A DNA stretch of 47,061 bases. Source: a virus. The stretch covers positions 1 to 47,061 of the IMG/VR virus record IMGVR_UViG_3300010397_000055. One strand, written 5' to 3'. The notes under the pieces are model-generated. The model was not told the origin of the DNA and made no database searches. It saw only the letters and a list, made by a program, of their open reading frames with translations. The position numbers were made by a program, and so were the translations under genes. Of the stretch, positions 37,163 through 45,784 are shown in pieces. Positions within the stretch are counted from its first letter, which is position 1. Every line of letters starts with the position of its first letter.

Positions 37163-39398
37163 CCCATTTGGCATTGTTGACGGCTATGCCGATTTACAAA
37201 AGGGCTCGCCGACGCACGATGAAACGCAGCTCGTCGGCAACATCCAAACGATTATTCAACAGGCACAGCAAGCACGCCGTGCGCGCGAACAAGCGTGGGA
37301 GTTCAACCTCGTCAATCTCAAGGGCGAACAAGTCCTAGCGCGGTCCCCCATCGACGGCACGACCATCCGCGTAACGTTCGATAACCAAGGCGGCGAGCTC
37401 CAATCGCAAGACAATGTCTTGCTCCCGACACACCGCGCGTTTGTTGGAAAGATGACGCGCATTGTACCTAGCTGCATCGTTCTGCCACGGACTGAAGACC
37501 GTGAAGACCAGACCGCCGCCGAGGTGATGGATTCACATCTCGACTATCAGTGGCGTCATCAGAAGATGAAGAAGAAGTACAAGCGCGCGATGGAGAGTTT
37601 GTCGTTCGCGGGGACGGGGATTCACGAGCTTTGTTGGGACCGGGATAAGGGCCGCTTGATTGGTTACTGCCAGTCCTGCTCTTACGGCTACGACACACTG
37701 AAGCCGGGTGATCAGTGCCCCGCGTGTGCGATGCAGGCCGAGCTTTCGATGCAGGGCGGTATGGCTAATCCAGCGATGACTGGTCAGTCAGTGCCGCAGC
37801 CAAGCATTCTTGTAAAGGCAATGGACGGTGACATTGTTGTTGATGTCTTAGACGTCCGCGAGTTCTTTCCGCAGCCTGGCATTCCAGACCTCGAGAATAT
37901 GCAGTGGTGCTACACCAAAAAGCCCGTCGCGGTCGCGAAGCTGCGCAAGATGTTCCCTGAGGCCGCGGACGTCTTTTATGAAGAACAAGACATCCACACA
38001 GATAGGTCGGTTACTTTCAGCCGTGAGGCTGTTGGAGTTCAGATTGAGCAGCATCAGCTCAAAGGCCACGCCAACTTGTTTACTATTCATGAAGCTCCGA
38101 CAGGAGAACATGAGCGTGGAAGAATCATCTTCTACGCAAACGGTCGCGTGCTGCGTCAACAACCCAACATCTACTACGAGCTCTTTGGGCGCTTCCCTTT
38201 TTTCATCTATCGCGCAGACCGCTACGAGGGAGAATTTTGGGGCGGCGCTCCGATCGACCAAGCGTGGCACTTGCAGCGCGAGCGCGACGCGCTAGCAACG
38301 AGTGTAAGGTCTCATCGTGAGCTGACACTCAACCCTGTTGTGATGGCCGGCACAAACAGCGGAATGGACATGGAGCGCCTGACTACAGTCCCTGGTCAGG
38401 TCATCAAAATTCGCCCGAACCCACTGGGCAAGCCATCTTTCATGCCGCCTGCGCAGCTCCCTCAGCATGTCTACGGTGAGTTCGATCGCCTGGCGACGGC
38501 GATGCGAGACAAATTCGGTGTGACCCCTCACGAAGTGGGTCAGTCAGCGCCTGACCAATCAGGTCGTTACGCTGCGATGCTAGAGAGTCAAGCGAGCGAG
38601 GCGGTGGGTCCGTTCTTGATTGAGAACTTGGACGAATGGCTGGAGCTGCACCGCTGCATTCTGATGCTCGCGCAGCGCTGTTACGCGCCTGACCGGCGCT
38701 GGGCGATTCGTGGCTATGATTACCCGAAAAGCTACAGCTGGGACCAAGCCAACATTCGCGAGGGCTGGGACCTTATTCTTGCTGATGAGGATAGCCTCTC
38801 GAAGAATCCAGCGATGCGCTTGCAACAAGTGATGATGCTCCTTGATAAGGGTGTCTACACTGACGATGCGACAGGGCGCCCCGATAAGAAAAAGTTCCTG
38901 CGTCAAGCAAACCTACGAATGCCGGGGAGTGGGCCAGACCTTGACGCGCAACACCGTGCTTACGCCGCTGCCATTCCTGACATGATTGCTCGTGGCGAAT
39001 ATCGCGGCCCGCTGCCGTGGGATGACGCGGTCATGTGCTGTGAAGAGATTGTGAACTGGCTGCGCGGTTCTGGACTGCACGCGCCCGACCCGCTGGTCAG
39101 TCAGATTTACCAAGTGTGGACTGTCTACGCGAACGCGCTCAATCCGCAGGACCCGCGGGCGATGGGCCTGTTCCCGAACCCCGCTCTTGCGGGCGGTCTC
39201 CAGCAACAGCAACAGCTTAACGCACCGCAGCAAGCGCAACCTACTCAGCCTGCCGGTTCAGGGGCGGGCGGCTTTGCCGCGCCCCCACAAGTCGGCCAAC
39301 CGCAAGACGTGAACCAACAAGTTCAGAGTGCGGACAAGATGGCTGAGGGCGTTGCTAGGGCTGGCATGAAACAAGAGGGCTCCTCTGTGTCTGCATGA
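37146..39398 (+). CDS. Portal protein, 750 aa, with zinc-ribbon insertion
   Basis: Located directly after the terminase block and before scaffold and capsid, as expected for a portal. The length and a C-terminal Gln/Pro-rich tail (LQQQQQLNAPQQAQPTQPAG) fit podovirus head-tail connectors. Conserved-looking features are PVVMAGTNSGMDMERLTTVP, then GQVIKIRPNP, and the region DKFGVTPHEVGQSAPDQSGR, followed by a helical C-terminal part. Near residue 180 a C-x2-C...C-x2-C insertion (YCQSCSYGYDTLKPG, CPACAM) forms a zinc ribbon, uncommon in portals. AAAGGGA precedes the start. Confidence 0.85.
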   Translation: MNNPTDPFGIVDGYADLQKGSPTHDETQLVGNIQTIIQQAQQARRAREQAWEFNLVNLKGEQVLARSPIDGTTIRVTFDNQGGELQSQDNVLLPTHRAFVGKMTRIVPSCIVLPRTEDREDQTAAEVMDSHLDYQWRHQKMKKKYKRAMESLSFAGTGIHELCWDRDKGRLIGYCQSCSYGYDTLKPGDQCPACAMQAELSMQGGMANPAMTGQSVPQPSILVKAMDGDIVVDVLDVREFFPQPGIPDLENMQWCYTKKPVAVAKLRKMFPEAADVFYEEQDIHTDRSVTFSREAVGVQIEQHQLKGHANLFTIHEAPTGEHERGRIIFYANGRVLRQQPNIYYELFGRFPFFIYRADRYEGEFWGGAPIDQAWHLQRERDALATSVRSHRELTLNPVVMAGTNSGMDMERLTTVPGQVIKIRPNPLGKPSFMPPAQLPQHVYGEFDRLATAMRDKFGVTPHEVGQSAPDQSGRYAAMLESQASEAVGPFLIENLDEWLELHRCILMLAQRCYAPDRRWAIRGYDYPKSYSWDQANIREGWDLILADEDSLSKNPAMRLQQVMMLLDKGVYTDDATGRPDKKKFLRQANLRMPGSGPDLDAQHRAYAAAIPDMIARGEYRGPLPWDDAVMCCEEIVNWLRGSGLHAPDPLVSQIYQVWTVYANALNPQDPRAMGLFPNPALAGGLQQQQQLNAPQQAQPTQPAGSGAGGFAAPPQVGQPQDVNQQVQSADKMAEGVARAGMKQEGSSVSA

Positions 39399-39796
39399 AA
39401 AAGTCTTGCAAACATTGCCAGAAAGAGTTTGTGCCCGAGCGCGCAATTGCAGCGTACTGCTCACTTGATTGTCGAATTGATGGGCGTGCCGTACTTAATC
39501 GTGCCGCTAGACAGCGCGCCCCGCGCCCTCGAATGGCGGAAGTGGTTAGAATGGATGTTTTTGAGCGTGACGGGTTCAGTTGTGTGTACTGTGGGAAAAG
39601 CAGCTACGAAGATCGTGTGATTCTAGAGGTAGACCACTTAATTCCTATTTCTGGGGGCGGCACGGAGGCCACTGAAAATTTAGTGACCGCATGTAGGAGC
39701 TGCAACCATGCTAAGGGAACTAGAATCATTGCTGAGGAAATTCGTAAACGGATAGAAATTCGTACAAAGAAGAGCACTGCACTACATGTAGTGTAG
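39395..39796 (+). CDS. HNH endonuclease, 133 aa
   Basis: The N-terminus has a CKHCQKEF...YCSLDCR zinc finger and the C-terminal half the HNH fold: CVYCGKSS, then EVDHLIPISGGGTEATENLV and ACRSCNHAKG, giving the DH, N and second CxxC of the family. It is a free-standing HNH nuclease and may be a homing enzyme or a packaging-linked nuclease. The ATG overlaps the portal stop (ATGA). It is immediately followed by a structured non-coding stretch before the scaffold gene, the kind of site where mobile HNH genes insert. Confidence 0.85.
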   Translation: MKKSCKHCQKEFVPERAIAAYCSLDCRIDGRAVLNRAARQRAPRPRMAEVVRMDVFERDGFSCVYCGKSSYEDRVILEVDHLIPISGGGTEATENLVTACRSCNHAKGTRIIAEEIRKRIEIRTKKSTALHVV

Positions 39797-39798
39797 GG

Positions 39799-39827
39799 TT
39801 GACTTAACCACCCGCTCACAGCACAAT
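39799..39827 (+). promoter_or_regulatory. Possible promoter for scaffold and capsid genes
   Basis: TTGACT, a 17-nt spacer and CACAAT stand just after the HNH stop and before the structured leader, a sensible place to raise expression of scaffold and capsid. The -10 matches four of six consensus bases. The 5' half of the first RNA domain overlaps these boxes, so both cannot be used in the same transcript. Confidence 0.45.
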
Positions 39828-39940
39828 CCCTAGGCCAACATACCGGGCTTAGGGGCAAAGAGGGTCGCGACCTACCGCTGTGAACGCCTCCTGAGAACTC
39901 GGGTTCAAACTCGAGTGGCACGCGTAACGTGCTGGAGGCG
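39816..39940 (+). ncRNA. Structured RNA leader: two adjacent three-way junctions masking the scaffold start
   Basis: Domain 1: TCACAGC (39816-39822) pairs with GCTGTGA (39877-39883) and encloses a nine-base stem CCCTAGGCC/GGCTTAGGG (39828-39836, 39846-39854, one G-U pair) and a short GGTCGCGACC hairpin (39863-39872). One base later, domain 2: CGCCTCC (39885-39891) pairs with GGAGGCG (39934-39940), enclosing ACTCG/CGAGT (39897-39901, 39912-39916) and GCACG/CGTGC (39918-39922, 39928-39932). GGAGG is the scaffold gene's ribosome-binding site, so domain 2 would block initiation until opened. Pairing is seen directly; regulation is inferred. Confidence 0.6.
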
Positions 39941-39942
39941 GA

Positions 39943-41082
39943 ATGAGTGCAGTAGCAGCAGGTGCAGCAAGTTCTTCAGCAGCTCCGAGCAATACTCCGA
40001 GCCAAGTTAGTTCAGCTCCGAGCGAAGCCGGAAGCTCGTCTGAGAGAGTGCAGGATATCTTCGAGGCTGTGGATGGTGTTGGGGTTAAACCCAGCATCCC
40101 CACTATTGAAGAGCGCAAGAAGGTTAAGGCCGCAAAGCCGAAAGTCGAAGGCGCAAAGCCGCCTGCAAATGCAACACCTGTTGAAGATTCTACTGACCAG
40201 TTGGCCGAAGTCGAAAAGTTTATCAATCAGGAACTGAGTCCAGGCGAGCAAGAGATTGCTGACCGCGTGGGTCAAGAAGGCGCTGAGCCTGAGCAAGACC
40301 CTGCGACACGCGGTGAAAAGCGTTTTCAGGAACTGGCAAACGCGCGGCGTGATGCAGAGGAGCGTGCTGGCCGAGCTGAAGCGTACACGCAACAGCTAAC
40401 GCAGCATCTCCAGGGTTTTCAGCAACAAGTCTCTCAGGCGTTTCAAGAGATGCAGGTGACCAATGCGCGCCTGAGTGCTCAAGTTGAAATGCTTTCGCGA
40501 GGAACGCAGCCGCAAGAAGAAGTCGACCCGGAAGTTCGGGTCATGGACCGTCTCTCAAACGCAGCGCTTGAAAAGCTGGCGCCGCAGGTTCGGAAGTACA
40601 TCGAGCCTGTGATGCAAGAACTTCAGACGCTGAAGCAAGAGAAAGCGGAAGCGGCAGCGTTGGCAAGAAGCACTGAGAACAAGAACCGCTATCTCAGCGA
40701 TGCTGACACTCATACGGTCAACACCGTGCTCAGAGGAATTCCTGAAGAGTACATCACTCCTCAGCATCGTGAGGACTACAAGTCTGACGTTCTGTCTACG
40801 ATGTACGCGTATCGCACTGATGCGCCAAACGCCGCGAAGATTGTGCGGGAGAAGAATCTCCGCAATGCGCTGCTCTTCATCAAGGCGTTTGGCAAATCGA
40901 AACAGGGTGCGCGAGAAGCCGGTGCGGCGGCCCCGCCTGTTCCGGGCCGTGGTGTTAGCGCGACAAGCGCTGGCGCTCAAAATCAACAAGTACCATCACT
41001 ACAACTCTTAGCTAAGCACGGTTTTACGGGAGACCAAGCAGCCCTTGATTGGGCGTTCGCTGGGTCCCCGCCGCTTAGCTAG
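39943..41082 (+). CDS. Scaffolding protein, 379 aa
   Basis: Placed between portal and capsid genes. The first 110 residues are Ala/Ser/Pro-rich and disordered. Residues 110-240 form a long Glu/Gln/Ala coiled coil (ARRDAEERAGRAEAYTQQLT; AQVEMLSRGTQ). The C-terminal part is helical and ends in a compact segment (LLAKHGFTGDQAALDWAFAG). This make-up is typical of scaffolding proteins that guide prohead assembly and are then lost. The ribosome-binding site is in the stem of the preceding structured RNA, suggesting controlled expression relative to the capsid protein. Confidence 0.75.
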   Translation: MSAVAAGAASSSAAPSNTPSQVSSAPSEAGSSSERVQDIFEAVDGVGVKPSIPTIEERKKVKAAKPKVEGAKPPANATPVEDSTDQLAEVEKFINQELSPGEQEIADRVGQEGAEPEQDPATRGEKRFQELANARRDAEERAGRAEAYTQQLTQHLQGFQQQVSQAFQEMQVTNARLSAQVEMLSRGTQPQEEVDPEVRVMDRLSNAALEKLAPQVRKYIEPVMQELQTLKQEKAEAAALARSTENKNRYLSDADTHTVNTVLRGIPEEYITPQHREDYKSDVLSTMYAYRTDAPNAAKIVREKNLRNALLFIKAFGKSKQGAREAGAAAPPVPGRGVSATSAGAQNQQVPSLQLLAKHGFTGDQAALDWAFAGSPPLS

Positions 41083-41103
41083 TTACTTTAGGAGCATACA
41101 ACT

Positions 41104-42345
41104 ATGCCGTCTCCAGGCGTTGGAATTACTGACTTCGGGGCGAGTTTCATCAAGTATCTTCCCGGCGTCACTATGACTTTGAATATGACGAGTCCTGCTC
41201 GTCAGATTCCTCTCGGCAAGGTGAAGTGGGAAGGTGACCGTCTTCTGAAGAAGGTCCACGTCCAGCTCAACACTGCCATCACTTCGGTGTCGGACGGCGG
41301 CAGCATCCCGGTTGCGGGAAAGCAGACCTACGTCGACAGCGAGGCGTATCGCAAGTTCTGCGTTGCGGCGGCCCAAGTTACCGACGGTATCTTGCGTAAC
41401 GCGGCGACCACGGAAAATGCGGCTATCACCGTGACGAAGTCGGAACTCGAGACGCTGTTGAAGAGCGTCCGCATGTACGAAAACTTCATGTTCACGCGAG
41501 ACGGCACGGCAGTTGTGGCGACTCTCGGCGCGACCACGAGCGGCGCGACTATTACGGTTAGCGACGGCCGCGGGTTCTGGGACAATCAGACCTACGAGCT
41601 GCGCGACGCCACCACGCCGACCACCATCTATGACAGCTTCACTGTCAGCAAGACGGCGCGTGCGTTGACGAACGGCGAGGCGACTTTGACTTTGGCCTCG
41701 ACCCTCGCGTCGAGCGGCCAGTCGACGGGCAGCTACATCAGCTGGAAGGCTGGTGACGATGCGGCGTACGGCAAAGTTTGGACGGGTCTTGGTAAGTTGA
41801 TCGACGACGCGTCCGGAACTTTCCAGAGCGTCAGCACTACGACCTACCCGCGCTACACCAGCCCGGTCTTGGACAATGGCGGCACGAAGCGCCCGCTGAC
41901 TCCGACCCTGTTTCGGCAGATGCTTGCCATGATCAAACAGGAATCTGGTCAGGACGCGAACCGTGACATCACTGTCCTCACCTCTGTGTGGGATGGCATC
42001 AACGTCGAAGAGCTCTACGAGGGCGATGTCCGCATCACCCCAGAGACCAAGACGGTTGGCCTTGTGATGCCGACGTTCCAGACCGCGTTGGGGAAAGTCA
42101 GCATCATGACTGACCCGCACGCGCCATACGGCACGATGTTCTTCATTGACCGTAACGAGATTTCGCGTGCAGTGCAGGCGGACCTCGATTGGCGTCGCAG
42201 CGACGGTGGCGGCATCTTTGAGCGGTCGAACAACTTCCTTGGTTACTACGCGAACGCCGTGGAAATCAGCGAGCTGTTCATCGACCAGCGCAACCGCTGC
42301 GGCAAAATCAAAGACCTCAAGGTCACGGCCAAGACCGCTTACTAA
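41104..42345 (+). CDS. Major capsid protein, 413 aa
   Basis: TAGGAG precedes the ATG. Position after the scaffold gene, length and composition fit a HK97-fold capsid protein of podovirus type. Segments such as RYTSPVLDNGGTKRPLTPTL, FRQMLAMIKQ, and MTDPHAPYGTMFFIDRNEIS resemble the conserved parts of N4gp56- or T7-like-sized capsid families. A region near residues 130-215 (GATTSGATITVSDGRGFWDN...) looks like a beta-rich inserted domain. I assign by context and these patterns. Confidence 0.8.
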   Translation: MPSPGVGITDFGASFIKYLPGVTMTLNMTSPARQIPLGKVKWEGDRLLKKVHVQLNTAITSVSDGGSIPVAGKQTYVDSEAYRKFCVAAAQVTDGILRNAATTENAAITVTKSELETLLKSVRMYENFMFTRDGTAVVATLGATTSGATITVSDGRGFWDNQTYELRDATTPTTIYDSFTVSKTARALTNGEATLTLASTLASSGQSTGSYISWKAGDDAAYGKVWTGLGKLIDDASGTFQSVSTTTYPRYTSPVLDNGGTKRPLTPTLFRQMLAMIKQESGQDANRDITVLTSVWDGINVEELYEGDVRITPETKTVGLVMPTFQTALGKVSIMTDPHAPYGTMFFIDRNEISRAVQADLDWRRSDGGGIFERSNNFLGYYANAVEISELFIDQRNRCGKIKDLKVTAKTAY

Positions 42346-42357
42346 AGAGGTGACCCC

Positions 42358-42777
42358 ATGCCAGGACCTAGGTTAGGGCTTAGCCCCATGAATTTGGCGC
42401 CGGAGGGAGATTCTACGAATCTCCTCGACAGCCAATGGGGCGTTATCCCATTTCGGGTGGATGTCACTACAGACACTTCTGCTACTTCCTTCAAAGTCTT
42501 CCCCTCTGGCGCGCCGTTCACGTGCCGCGTCATTGGGTTTGAGGGAATCATGCAGGGTGCTGGAGCAGGCGGCATGACGATTGTGTTGAATTCGAATGCT
42601 GGCACTGCCATCACCGATTCAATCAGTCTTGCCGCGCTGCCGGACCAAGCAAAGTGGGATTGCGCCACCATCAATGATGCACAGTGGACTGTTAACAAAG
42701 GTGATGTGTTGTCGGTCGTGACTGCAACGTCGCCGCTTACGCGAGCAAGCGTCATTCTTGTTCGAGTGGAGGTGTAA
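42358..42777 (+). CDS. Putative head decoration protein, 139 aa
   Basis: AGAGGTG precedes the ATG. The product is beta-type (SFKVFPSGAPFTCRVIGFEG; MTIVLNSNAGTAITDSISLA; VLSVVTATSPLTRASVILVR), similar in outline to the proteins at 9490-9915 and 42779-43357. A small beta protein directly after the capsid gene is usually a decoration or cement protein. Inferred. Confidence 0.55.
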   Translation: MPGPRLGLSPMNLAPEGDSTNLLDSQWGVIPFRVDVTTDTSATSFKVFPSGAPFTCRVIGFEGIMQGAGAGGMTIVLNSNAGTAITDSISLAALPDQAKWDCATINDAQWTVNKGDVLSVVTATSPLTRASVILVRVEV

Positions 42778-42778
42778 G

Positions 42779-43357
42779 ATGCCAAACACTCCAGGACGAA
42801 CACTTGCAAACGGCAAGGTGGAAGTCGGTAACGCGAGCGGAGTAGCAGTTGCTGTTACTCCATCTGGCGATGTGACTTTCACTAATGCAGGTGTTGCATC
42901 TATCGGTGCAGGCAAGGTGACATCAGCAATGATGTCGGCGTTGACCATTCGGTACGCGACGATTTCGTTGAATGCAACTCAAGCGTGCGCGCTCAATAGC
43001 GCGCCGCAGACGGTTGTGGCGGCGCCCGGCGCTGGATTTGTCACCATTGTTCACAGAGCAATCTGTGTACTCAACTTCAGTGGCGCGGCAATCACGGCAA
43101 ACGGTATTGTGGGTCTCTATGAGACTGACTCTGCCGGGCAAGTGATTACTGGCACATTGACTTTGGCTACATTTCTAGGCGCGAGCGCTGACGTTATGAA
43201 GACAATCCAACCGATTGATAGTGCTACTACCGGCACCACGCGATTGGACAACAAAGCAATTGTGTTGAGTCAAGCAACGGGTGATTCAACGAAGGGCTCT
43301 GCGACTTCAACAGTTGATGTGCATTGTTGGTACAGCACCGTTCCACACGGTCTTTAA
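42779..43357 (+). CDS. Putative head or fibre surface protein, 192 aa
   Basis: The ATG at 42779 lies one base after the upstream stop; the extension to 42758 is inside the upstream gene. The first 60 residues (LANGKVEVGNASGVAVAVTP; GDVTFTNAGVASIG) show the short repeat style of fibre N-termini, and the rest is a beta domain ending in a single CWYST. Probably displayed on the virion. No catalytic motif. Confidence 0.55.
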   Translation: MPNTPGRTLANGKVEVGNASGVAVAVTPSGDVTFTNAGVASIGAGKVTSAMMSALTIRYATISLNATQACALNSAPQTVVAAPGAGFVTIVHRAICVLNFSGAAITANGIVGLYETDSAGQVITGTLTLATFLGASADVMKTIQPIDSATTGTTRLDNKAIVLSQATGDSTKGSATSTVDVHCWYSTVPHGL

Positions 43358-43377
43358 TTAATTAAGGGAGAATCGAA

Positions 43378-44133
43378 ATGGCTGTTCGTAAATTTACTGA
43401 CGTAAACTTTGAGGCCACGGGGCAAGCTATTCAGCTGCTCTCGACTGGCGCTGTCGTCGCAGGTGGCGACACCGATGTGAACTGGATTTTGATGGGGTCG
43501 CCCCCGGAGCAGTTTGAGTGTTCGACTCTTGCGGCGTCGACTGAGAAGCTTTGGAAGAAACACGCGACCTTGACGGGAATTGTCCCGCCTGTGGATGCGA
43601 CCAACAATGAGGGCTTTGAGCTCACGCAAGGTATTCTTGCTGGCGCGAAGTCACGTTTCACAGTTGGTACCGACCCGGCGTTTTATTTTTCGTGCCGTCT
43701 TGGACTCACTACAGTTGCTGACTATGACGTCCTCGTCGCCGGCTTCCGTGGTAAGTTGACTACGGGGCCAGAAGCGTACGCGGCGGTCGCGTCTGTTGAT
43801 ACGCCCGCAGAGATTATCACGGCATATGATACCGTCGGCGGGGTTAACGTACAGAGCGGCACGTTACACGGTGTTACTCGCCTCGCGGCCGGTACTGGTG
43901 TCGATACTACGCTGACCACTACGTGGGCGGATGCAGCTGTGAAGACGTTGACTGTTAAAGTCAGTGCAGCTGGCGTTGTCACTGCGGCAGTGGACGGTAC
44001 TGCGTTGGCTGATTTTGTCAGCGTAACGTTTGCGGCCGGAACTGTGGTTAGTCCGTATCTCCTTGGCGTGAAGGGCCAAAATGGTGCGACGAGCACCTTG
44101 CAGCTCAAGCGCTGGACTTGCGGCTATCAATAA
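43378..44133 (+). CDS. Putative virion surface protein, 251 aa
   Basis: AAGGGAG precedes the ATG. The sequence from residue 35 on (NWILMGSPPEQFECSTL; FELTQGILAGAKSRFTVGTD; FYFSCRLGLTTVADYDVLVA; TLTVKVSAAGVVTAAVDGTA) has the strand pattern of a concanavalin/laminin G-type jelly roll, which binds carbohydrate in other phages. The fold is inferred by pattern only. It belongs to a run of four small surface-type proteins after the capsid gene. Confidence 0.55.
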   Translation: MAVRKFTDVNFEATGQAIQLLSTGAVVAGGDTDVNWILMGSPPEQFECSTLAASTEKLWKKHATLTGIVPPVDATNNEGFELTQGILAGAKSRFTVGTDPAFYFSCRLGLTTVADYDVLVAGFRGKLTTGPEAYAAVASVDTPAEIITAYDTVGGVNVQSGTLHGVTRLAAGTGVDTTLTTTWADAAVKTLTVKVSAAGVVTAAVDGTALADFVSVTFAAGTVVSPYLLGVKGQNGATSTLQLKRWTCGYQ

Positions 44134-44159
44134 ATTCTTTTTTCTAGGAGCTAACTACA

Positions 44160-44516
44160 ATGGCAGCTGCAACTGTATCTAAATCTTTTGAGTGGCGGGC
44201 AGAACCATACTTCGTCCACGAGGTCGAAGTATCGAGCATCACGTCAGATCAAACTGAAAACATTGCTAATGGGTCGCCGACAGATAAATCGGGTGTTGGT
44301 ATCGTTCCGGAAAAGGTGGAATGTGAAGTTATCACTCCACCTACCGTGCTTTGCACGATGTCTTTCTACCGTGTGAAGGCCAGTGACTCGACTACGAACA
44401 ACACCTCAGCGGTGAAGTTTGTCGCTGAAGCTGGCGGTGATCTTGTGGGTATGGTGGCGAAGGTTAAGTTCTTCTTTAAGGAGAGCAAAGCCGGCGGCAT
44501 CTCAAGCACTAGCTGA
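44160..44516 (+). CDS. Small virion-associated beta protein, 118 aa
   Basis: AGGAG precedes the ATG. Beta-type, with a polar centre (SSITSDQTENIANGSPTDKS) and a basic end (AKVKFFFKESKAGGISS). Two cysteines (ECEV; LCTM) are central. Contextual assignment as a head component. Confidence 0.5.
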   Translation: MAAATVSKSFEWRAEPYFVHEVEVSSITSDQTENIANGSPTDKSGVGIVPEKVECEVITPPTVLCTMSFYRVKASDSTTNNTSAVKFVAEAGGDLVGMVAKVKFFFKESKAGGISSTS

Positions 44517-44525
44517 GGTTATTCT

Positions 44526-45083
44526 ATGCACGCGCCTGATTGGGTTAGTGACGAGCTGTATCGAATTCACAAGAACTGCCGCTTGGGTTGGGTCGGGCAG
44601 GACCGCGAAGGTCCTGACGATGAACTCAACAAAGGCACCTTTGGTTTGATTCAGCTGTATCACCGGCGCGATGCTGAGAAGACGTACTTCGGAGATTTCT
44701 GGAACGACCGAGGCCCAATCTTCGGTCGTTCTTTTGATTCGTTGTTTTGGGTTCCCATCTACATCGTCGATGTTCCGCCCGTGCAGGTTTTTGACGGCAC
44801 TGTCATTGAGCTGCTCAAGCGTTGGATGATTCCGTTCAAGCAGCGCTACATGGAGGCAGCCCTCGAAAAAGGTCAGCAGTACAAGACGATGGTGGACGAT
44901 CTCGCGGGCGAGCAGGGTAGTTACATGTTCTGGAAGAGCCGCCAGACAGATGCCGCCAGCGATCGAACTACGACGTATGCAGAGACAACTGAGGAAGATA
45001 AAAAAGTCCTCGCGGGCGAAAAACTGACTGACCTAACGCAAACGTTCACCGAGCTGCCGGCCGAAGCTCAACCGATGGAGTAG
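44526..45083 (+). CDS. Putative head-completion protein, 185 aa
   Basis: GAGG precedes the ATG. The first half is rich in aromatic and charged residues (DWVSDELYRIHKNCRLGWVG; LIQLYHRRDAEKTYFGDFWN); the second half is helical (LLKRWMIPFKQRYMEAALEK) and ends in an acidic tail. It stands between the surface proteins and the adaptor gene, five bases before the latter. It may join portal to tail or act in head completion. Not recognised. Confidence 0.5.
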   Translation: MHAPDWVSDELYRIHKNCRLGWVGQDREGPDDELNKGTFGLIQLYHRRDAEKTYFGDFWNDRGPIFGRSFDSLFWVPIYIVDVPPVQVFDGTVIELLKRWMIPFKQRYMEAALEKGQQYKTMVDDLAGEQGSYMFWKSRQTDAASDRTTTYAETTEEDKKVLAGEKLTDLTQTFTELPAEAQPME

Positions 45084-45087
45084 CCGC

Positions 45088-45765
45088 GTGTCCGAAGAGC
45101 GCCGCAACTTAGCTTGGCATCGCAAGGCCGTTTCACGAATCGTCACGTTCAATGCGCGGCAGACTGACCAAGCTTTTGCTGGTGCGACCGCTAATGACCA
45201 ATACGGAATTATTGATTCTGCAATCAATGAGGCCGCGCGTGAAGAGCGTACATACATTTTCAACAACAGCGGCACCGAGCCATTGCGCCGCGTTCAGTCT
45301 CTAACTTGGTCTGCTGATGACGCAACTCTCACGCTCCCAAACATCTACGATCCAAACGATGTTATCGCAATCACGGACATCACAAACGACGCTGTGGGCC
45401 AGCCGATTTTCGTGATGAGCAAAGCGCAAAATGCGCTGACGTTTTGGAAAGATTACAACACGCTTCAGTGGGGTAGCTCAGGCCCAGGGCGTGACATGAC
45501 GATTGAAGTCGCTTTCATCGCGCAAGCGCCCGAGCTTACAGAAACCACACAAGAGTTTTCTTTCATACCTTACGCTCATCGCGATCTAATCAACTGGTCC
45601 GCGGCGGTCATTCTGTCTCTCGAGGCTGACCAAACTCCTACTAGGTCATGGGTAGATCGCCGCGATGATTTGCGTGAGCAGCTTGAGCTCGCGCTATCAA
45701 AGGGCAAACCGCTCACTACGAACGTCCCGCGGATTCAAAACCAGCGCACGCGGCGCTTACTGTAA
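45088..45765 (+). CDS. Head-tail adaptor (tail tubular protein A / gp4-like), 225 aa
   Basis: The start is a GTG with GGAG upstream. The N-terminal helices (SRIVTFNARQTDQAFAGATA; YGIIDSAINEAAREERTYIF), a central beta domain (LTLPNIYDPNDVIAITDITN) and C-terminal helices (YAHRDLINWSAAVILSLEAD) follow the plan of podovirus adaptor proteins that extend the portal (T7 gp11, P22 gp4 types). Size fits. In the circle it is followed by a 279-residue protein, a holin-like gene and the nozzle, which strengthens the assignment. Confidence 0.7.
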   Translation: MSEERRNLAWHRKAVSRIVTFNARQTDQAFAGATANDQYGIIDSAINEAAREERTYIFNNSGTEPLRRVQSLTWSADDATLTLPNIYDPNDVIAITDITNDAVGQPIFVMSKAQNALTFWKDYNTLQWGSSGPGRDMTIEVAFIAQAPELTETTQEFSFIPYAHRDLINWSAAVILSLEADQTPTRSWVDRRDDLREQLELALSKGKPLTTNVPRIQNQRTRRLL

Positions 45766-45784
45766 TTTTTGGAGATAGAGTTCA

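Noticed and set aside
39885-39940. Possible tRNA (GGTTCAAACT looks like a T loop)
   Set aside because: The flanking stem leaves a ten-base loop, there is no acceptor stem of seven pairs with matching anticodon arm, and no CCA; a three-way junction fits better.
39395-39942. Intact group I intron with HNH gene
   Set aside because: The genes on both sides start and stop normally (ATGA with the portal, own start for scaffold), and the conserved intron core segments were not seen; only a remnant remains possible.
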